A DNA stretch of 8,697 nt from Desulfurococcales archaeon (lineage in GTDB: Archaea; Thermoproteota; Thermoprotei_A; Sulfolobales; Acidilobaceae), in contig WAOU01000016.1 of the NCBI GenBank assembly GCA_015521095.1, forward strand, positions 1 to 8,697, in the 5' to 3' direction. A program made the position numbers and the translations under genes. This document shows, in pieces, positions 6,304 through 8,697 of the stretch. The notes beneath the pieces were generated by a model. The model saw nothing but the letters and a program-made list of their open reading frames with translations. It ran no database searches and had not been told where the DNA came from. The stretch's first letter is position 1. Every line of letters starts with the position of its first letter.

Positions 6304-6888
6304 ATGCCTCGTAGATTATACAGGGTAAACTCGGCCCCGGATTTTTCCGGGTTTGAAGAACCAATACTCCTAGCAGGCACAACTCCCCTAAGCTTAAAGA
6401 ATATAATAGCGATAGGAGTAGGCCTAGCAATAATAGGCATGGGTCTACTATGGAAGACACCTGTACTAGTGAGAGAGCCATTCCCACTAAGCCTAGGACT
6501 ATTACTAGGACTAGCAGGAGGACTCTCAATAATAATGTGGAGCACCATGATCAGACCAGACCAGAGCAGCCTACCTATATTAAAACTAATAGTGACAAGA
6601 CCCACGCAGCCAAAGGAGCGGAAGAGACGCATTGAACCAATAACCATAAGAGCAGATGAAGAAACAGGAATAGCGAGAATAGAGCTCGAAGGATACGCGT
6701 ACGATCCGGCAAGTGGAAAACCGCTTGATAGGGTTGACGTTGTAATCGATGGAAAAGTACACGGCGTAGACACGGTTAATGGAAAATACTATCTAGAAGT
6801 AGAGCTCTCGAGGGGCATACACAGGATAGTAGTCAGGCTATCCAAGTCCCAGATTATACTCAGAGAGTTCGATCTTAGGATAATCTAA
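6304..6888 (+). CDS. VirB3/PrgI-like membrane protein with C-terminal beta-sandwich domain
   Basis: The protein has 194 residues. The N-terminal part looks like VirB3/PrgI: a short basic start, the motif 'FEEPILLAGTTPLSLKN' (17-33), then two hydrophobic helices (about 31-50 and 61-81) joined by a short loop. A basic linker (about 92-112, 'PKERKRR') leads to a domain of about 75 residues (120-194). Its pattern 'LEGYAYDPASGKPLDRVDV', then 'VNGKYYLEV' and 'HRIVVRLS', is that of carboxypeptidase-regulatory-like or Ig-like beta-sandwiches. VirB3 helps anchor the VirB4 ATPase at the membrane, but bacterial VirB3 has no such domain and is usually about 90-110 residues. Two helices would leave the C terminus on the same side as the N terminus. 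The position between VirB2-like and VirB4-like genes supports the VirB3 reading; by sequence alone it is tentative. Confidence 0.65.
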   Translation: MPRRLYRVNSAPDFSGFEEPILLAGTTPLSLKNIIAIGVGLAIIGMGLLWKTPVLVREPFPLSLGLLLGLAGGLSIIMWSTMIRPDQSSLPILKLIVTRPTQPKERKRRIEPITIRADEETGIARIELEGYAYDPASGKPLDRVDVVIDGKVHGVDTVNGKYYLEVELSRGIHRIVVRLSKSQIILREFDLRII

Positions 6889-6890
6889 CG

Positions 6891-6908
6891 TTTTTGAGGG
6901 GTTCTTTA
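6891..6908 (+). terminator. Candidate T-rich terminator after the VirB3-like gene
   Basis: A run of five T (6891-6895) starts two bases after the stop codon, followed by GAGGGG and a second T-rich patch (TTCTTT, 6902-6907). Archaeal termination commonly uses such T tracts without a hairpin. A promoter follows at once, so a transcript boundary here is likely. Confidence 0.45.
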
Positions 6909-6920
6909 TCAGAGTTAAGT

Positions 6921-6938
6921 TAATTATTAATATAAAAA
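6921..6938 (+). promoter_or_regulatory. Promoter of the 75-residue protein and VirB4-like gene
   Basis: An A/T-only stretch ending in TATAAAAA (6931-6938) is the best TATA box in the window. Transcription would start about 25 bases downstream, near 6960, giving a short leader with a GAGGTGA ribosome-binding site (6971-6977) before ATG 6984. Confidence 0.65.
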
Positions 6939-6983
6939 CTTTAGATTACAAAAAATCACAACGAGGCTCAGAGGTGAAACAAC

Positions 6984-7211
6984 ATGGTCGAATACATAAG
7001 AAAAATAGTCGGAATCATACTAATAGCTCTAGGAGCAATACCCGGCTCAATAGTGATCCAATCCATACCTGCTCTACTAGAAAACATATACAACCCGTTC
7101 TACACAATAATCCTAGGCATCATAATCCTCGTAGTCGACTCCATCCTAGCCATAGGCTCAATGTCACTAATCACAATAGGAGCCAGTATGTTAAAAGATA
7201 CCACTTGGTGA
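6984..7211 (+). CDS. Small two-helix membrane protein between VirB3-like and VirB4-like genes
   Basis: A 75-residue, strongly hydrophobic protein with helices at about 7-27 and 39-68 (the second interrupted by Asp52) and a short tail 'LKDTTW'. It has no signal-peptide cleavage site and no cysteine. The gene has its own TATA box and a GAGGTGA ribosome-binding site six bases before the ATG. The leader and first codons (GAGGTG, AAAC, ATGGT, GAATACA) echo those of the VirB2-like gene. The Ced system includes small two-helix membrane proteins (CedA1, CedA2) beside its channel protein CedA, so this could be an accessory subunit of that type or a second VirB2-like pilin. I cannot assign it to a family. 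The VirB4-like gene begins 41 bases later. Confidence 0.7.
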   Translation: MVEYIRKIVGIILIALGAIPGSIVIQSIPALLENIYNPFYTIILGIIILVVDSILAIGSMSLITIGASMLKDTTW

Positions 7212-7225
7212 ACCCTGTCCCCGGC

Positions 7226-7240
7226 TTTTTCCTATTTTAT
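7226..7240 (+). promoter_or_regulatory. T-rich tract before the VirB4-like gene
   Basis: TTTTTCCTATTTTAT fills the short gap ahead of the VirB4-like gene. It may act as a partial terminator that lowers ATPase expression relative to the small protein, or it may contain a weak TATA element. It directly precedes the GGAG ribosome-binding site at 7242-7245. Confidence 0.3.
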
Positions 7241-7252
7241 TGGAGATAAAAG

Positions 7253-8697
7253 ATGGCCTGGTGCCGAATCGATTCTGGACCATACTGGGACATGCCAGAG
7301 CCTGAAAGGGACAGGTTTATCTCAGCGTTTGCACGATGGCTCTCCGGCCTTAAAAATAAGGCCTGGATACATGTTGTTGTAGAAGAAGACGCTATCAAAT
7401 GGGAGGATCTAGACACAACTTACAGGGTCCCCAGATTCTATATCGAGGCGAGAGACGAGGATGATCCAGGACTAGCAGGTTTATCCGCAGAGAGAATACT
7501 CACAGTGGAGAGGCCTCGGCCCATTAAATCCGTTAAAGGAGGATTCCTATTGTTAGAGGGAGGCTATTTCGCCAGAAGCTATGCTATAACAGGTCTACCC
7601 CCACAGCTACCTGAAGCTGCATTTGCCGAATACGACGTGGTAGACGAGCTACATATACAAGTAGAACCATACAATGCCCTGAACAGACTACGCGCGAAAC
7701 ATAGTAGGCTCCAGAACTATGCAGTAGGAGGATTCGCCCCGATATGGAGCAGTATAGGACTACTCCTCCAAGAGGCCATGAGCGGATATAGACTCCTAAG
7801 ACTCAGAATACTCCTAATAGTAAAGGCTAGGAGCCTGGAAGGAGCTAAGAACCGAGCTAGACAACTCGAGGCACTTCTAACCTCGCTGGGCGTAGGCTAT
7901 AGTAGTCCTTATATAGGAAGGGTTCAACAAGCATTATACAATCTGCTACCATTAGATAATTGGAAGGGAATAATAGTCTCAAATGGGGCTGCACCCGTAC
8001 TATACCCATTCATAAGCGAGGAACTTGCACACCCAGGAGGAATATTCCTAGGCTTCAACCTCCGGACAGGAAGCCCGATAATCTACAACCCGTACCGGAT
8101 GCCCAACTACAACCTCGTAATAATAGGAGAAACAGGCTCAGGCAAAAGCATGACAGGCAAACTATACATAAGGAGATGGCACAAGCGTCATCAAGCACCA
8201 ATATACATTATCGATCCAAGCGGAGAATACGCCCGAGTAGCAGGCTCTCTAGCACCACGTCTAAAAGCCTACAGGATCAGGCAAGAAGAAGGAGGACTAG
8301 ACCCGGTCCGGCTCTACCGCACAGGACAATTATCATACAGCATCATACTAGACATCCTGTCTGACGTCTATAAACTAAGCAGAGAAGAAAGACTAAGCCT
8401 CCTAGACCATATAGAACGAGCTAAGAACATGGAAGACCTCCTAAACATTGTTAAAGAAGCACGCGTAGACAGAGGCCTATTCAATGGTCCTCTAGTAGAA
8501 CCAGACGAGCACGGAGCAATATTCGATCTAAGCGAGCTACGCACCAAAAGAGAGAAGATCCTCGCCGGTAGCATAATAGCCGCAATACTAGCAAAGAGAC
8601 TAAGAGGCAAGTCACTCCTAGTAGTAGACGAGGGCTGGATGTGGGCCGAATACCCAGCACTCATGTCCCTACTAGCAGAGACTAGCAGAGTAGGCAG
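7253..8697 (+). CDS. VirB4/HerA-family ATPase of a conjugation-like DNA-transfer system (CedB-like; 3' end outside window)
   Basis: The frame runs from ATG 7253 to the window edge, 481 complete codons without a stop. ATG 7253 is the start because an in-frame TAA lies two codons before it and GGAG sits seven bases upstream. The first 280 residues match a VirB4-type N-terminal domain only loosely ('PYNALNRLRAKHSRLQNYAV' at roughly 140-160). The motor domain is unmistakable: Walker A GETGSGKS at 292-299, 'IIDPSGEY' with Asp321, Walker B 'LLVVDEGWMW' with Asp459-Glu460, and 'ETSRVG' at the edge. VirB4 proteins energise pilus assembly and DNA transfer from the cytoplasmic side. CedB is the counterpart in crenarchaeal DNA import. 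The last part of the motor, perhaps 100 or more residues, is missing. Neighbouring VirB2-like and VirB3-like genes favour VirB4 over the repair helicase HerA. Confidence 0.9.
   Translation, partial: MAWCRIDSGPYWDMPEPERDRFISAFARWLSGLKNKAWIHVVVEEDAIKWEDLDTTYRVPRFYIEARDEDDPGLAGLSAERILTVERPRPIKSVKGGFLLLEGGYFARSYAITGLPPQLPEAAFAEYDVVDELHIQVEPYNALNRLRAKHSRLQNYAVGGFAPIWSSIGLLLQEAMSGYRLLRLRILLIVKARSLEGAKNRARQLEALLTSLGVGYSSPYIGRVQQALYNLLPLDNWKGIIVSNGAAPVLYPFISEELAHPGGIFLGFNLRTGSPIIYNPYRMPNYNLVIIGETGSGKSMTGKLYIRRWHKRHQAPIYIIDPSGEYARVAGSLAPRLKAYRIRQEEGGLDPVRLYRTGQLSYSIILDILSDVYKLSREERLSLLDHIERAKNMEDLLNIVKEARVDRGLFNGPLVEPDEHGAIFDLSELRTKREKILAGSIIAAILAKRLRGKSLLVVDEGWMWAEYPALMSLLAETSRVG

Noticed and set aside
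6047..6773. Leftward open frames opposite the VirB2-like and VirB3-like genes.
   Set aside because: They overlap each other and two well-supported genes, and their hydrophobic composition follows from the opposite strand.
6974..7249. A 91-codon rightward frame overlapping the 75-residue membrane-protein gene.
   Set aside because: Asn/His/Arg/Ser-rich out-of-frame product without a ribosome-binding site; the frame at 6984 has both a GAGGTGA site and a coherent hydrophobic product.
7960..8364. A 134-codon rightward frame inside the VirB4-like gene.
   Set aside because: It lies in another frame across the Walker A region of an unmistakable ATPase and has a composition unlike real proteins.
1..8697. 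tRNA or rRNA genes, CRISPR arrays, relaxase, integrase or transposase genes.
   Set aside because: None was found. The only repeats are the two-copy 28-base leader repeat and local palindromes; there is no regular repeat-spacer pattern, and no full TnpB or other transposase frame.
7253..8697. The ATPase as the DNA-repair helicase HerA.
   Set aside because: HerA genes usually lie beside nurA, mre11 and rad50. This gene sits with VirB2-like and VirB3-like genes and has DEGW and ETSRVG motifs typical of VirB4, so VirB4/CedB is preferred.

Overview
The window comes from an archaeon, most likely a hyperthermophilic crenarchaeote (Thermoproteota; the Desulfurococcales style fits best, but I cannot name a genus). 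Signs are the dominance of ATA, CTA, AGG and AGA codons, archaeal TATA-like promoters, GAGGTG Shine-Dalgarno sites, class III (prepilin-type) signal peptides, sequon-rich secreted proteins and T-rich terminators. Nothing requires it to be a plasmid or provirus; no relaxase, integrase or tRNA is visible.

Left part (1-4904). A secreted, sequon-rich protein, cut at its 5' end, runs rightward. It meets tail to tail, with a 15-base overlap, a leftward three-gene operon. That operon encodes, in transcription order, a winged-helix protein (4904-4131), a GspE/TadA/VirB11-superfamily secretion ATPase (4144-2903) and a long TadC/GspF-like polytopic membrane protein (2906-897). The three genes overlap by 14 and 4 bases. 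This is the motor and membrane platform of an archaeal type IV pilus-like machine with a built-in candidate regulator.

Centre (4905-5241). A divergent intergenic region is packed with inverted repeats, above all a perfect palindrome with 18-base arms around one central base (4958-4994). It also holds TATA-like boxes and, just before the first rightward start codon, the first copy of a 28-base repeat.

Right part (5242-8697). Rightward genes encode a type IV pilin-like protein with a class III signal peptide, a second small pilin-like protein with two cysteines, a VirB2/TrbC-like pilin with signal peptide and two membrane helices, a VirB3/PrgI-like two-helix protein fused to a C-terminal beta-sandwich, a 75-residue membrane protein with its own promoter, and a VirB4/HerA-family ATPase that runs off the right edge. 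The VirB2-VirB3-VirB4 order is that of conjugation operons. It points to a pilus of the kind described for the crenarchaeal Ced and Ted DNA-import systems.

Taken together, the locus places a type IV pilus motor, its candidate pilins and a conjugation-like DNA-transfer core side by side around one palindromic control region. In Sulfolobales, UV-inducible pili for cell contact and the Ced importer for DNA uptake work together but are separate systems. Here their counterparts may be one genetic unit. That functional coupling is inference; the gene families and the repeats are read from the sequence.
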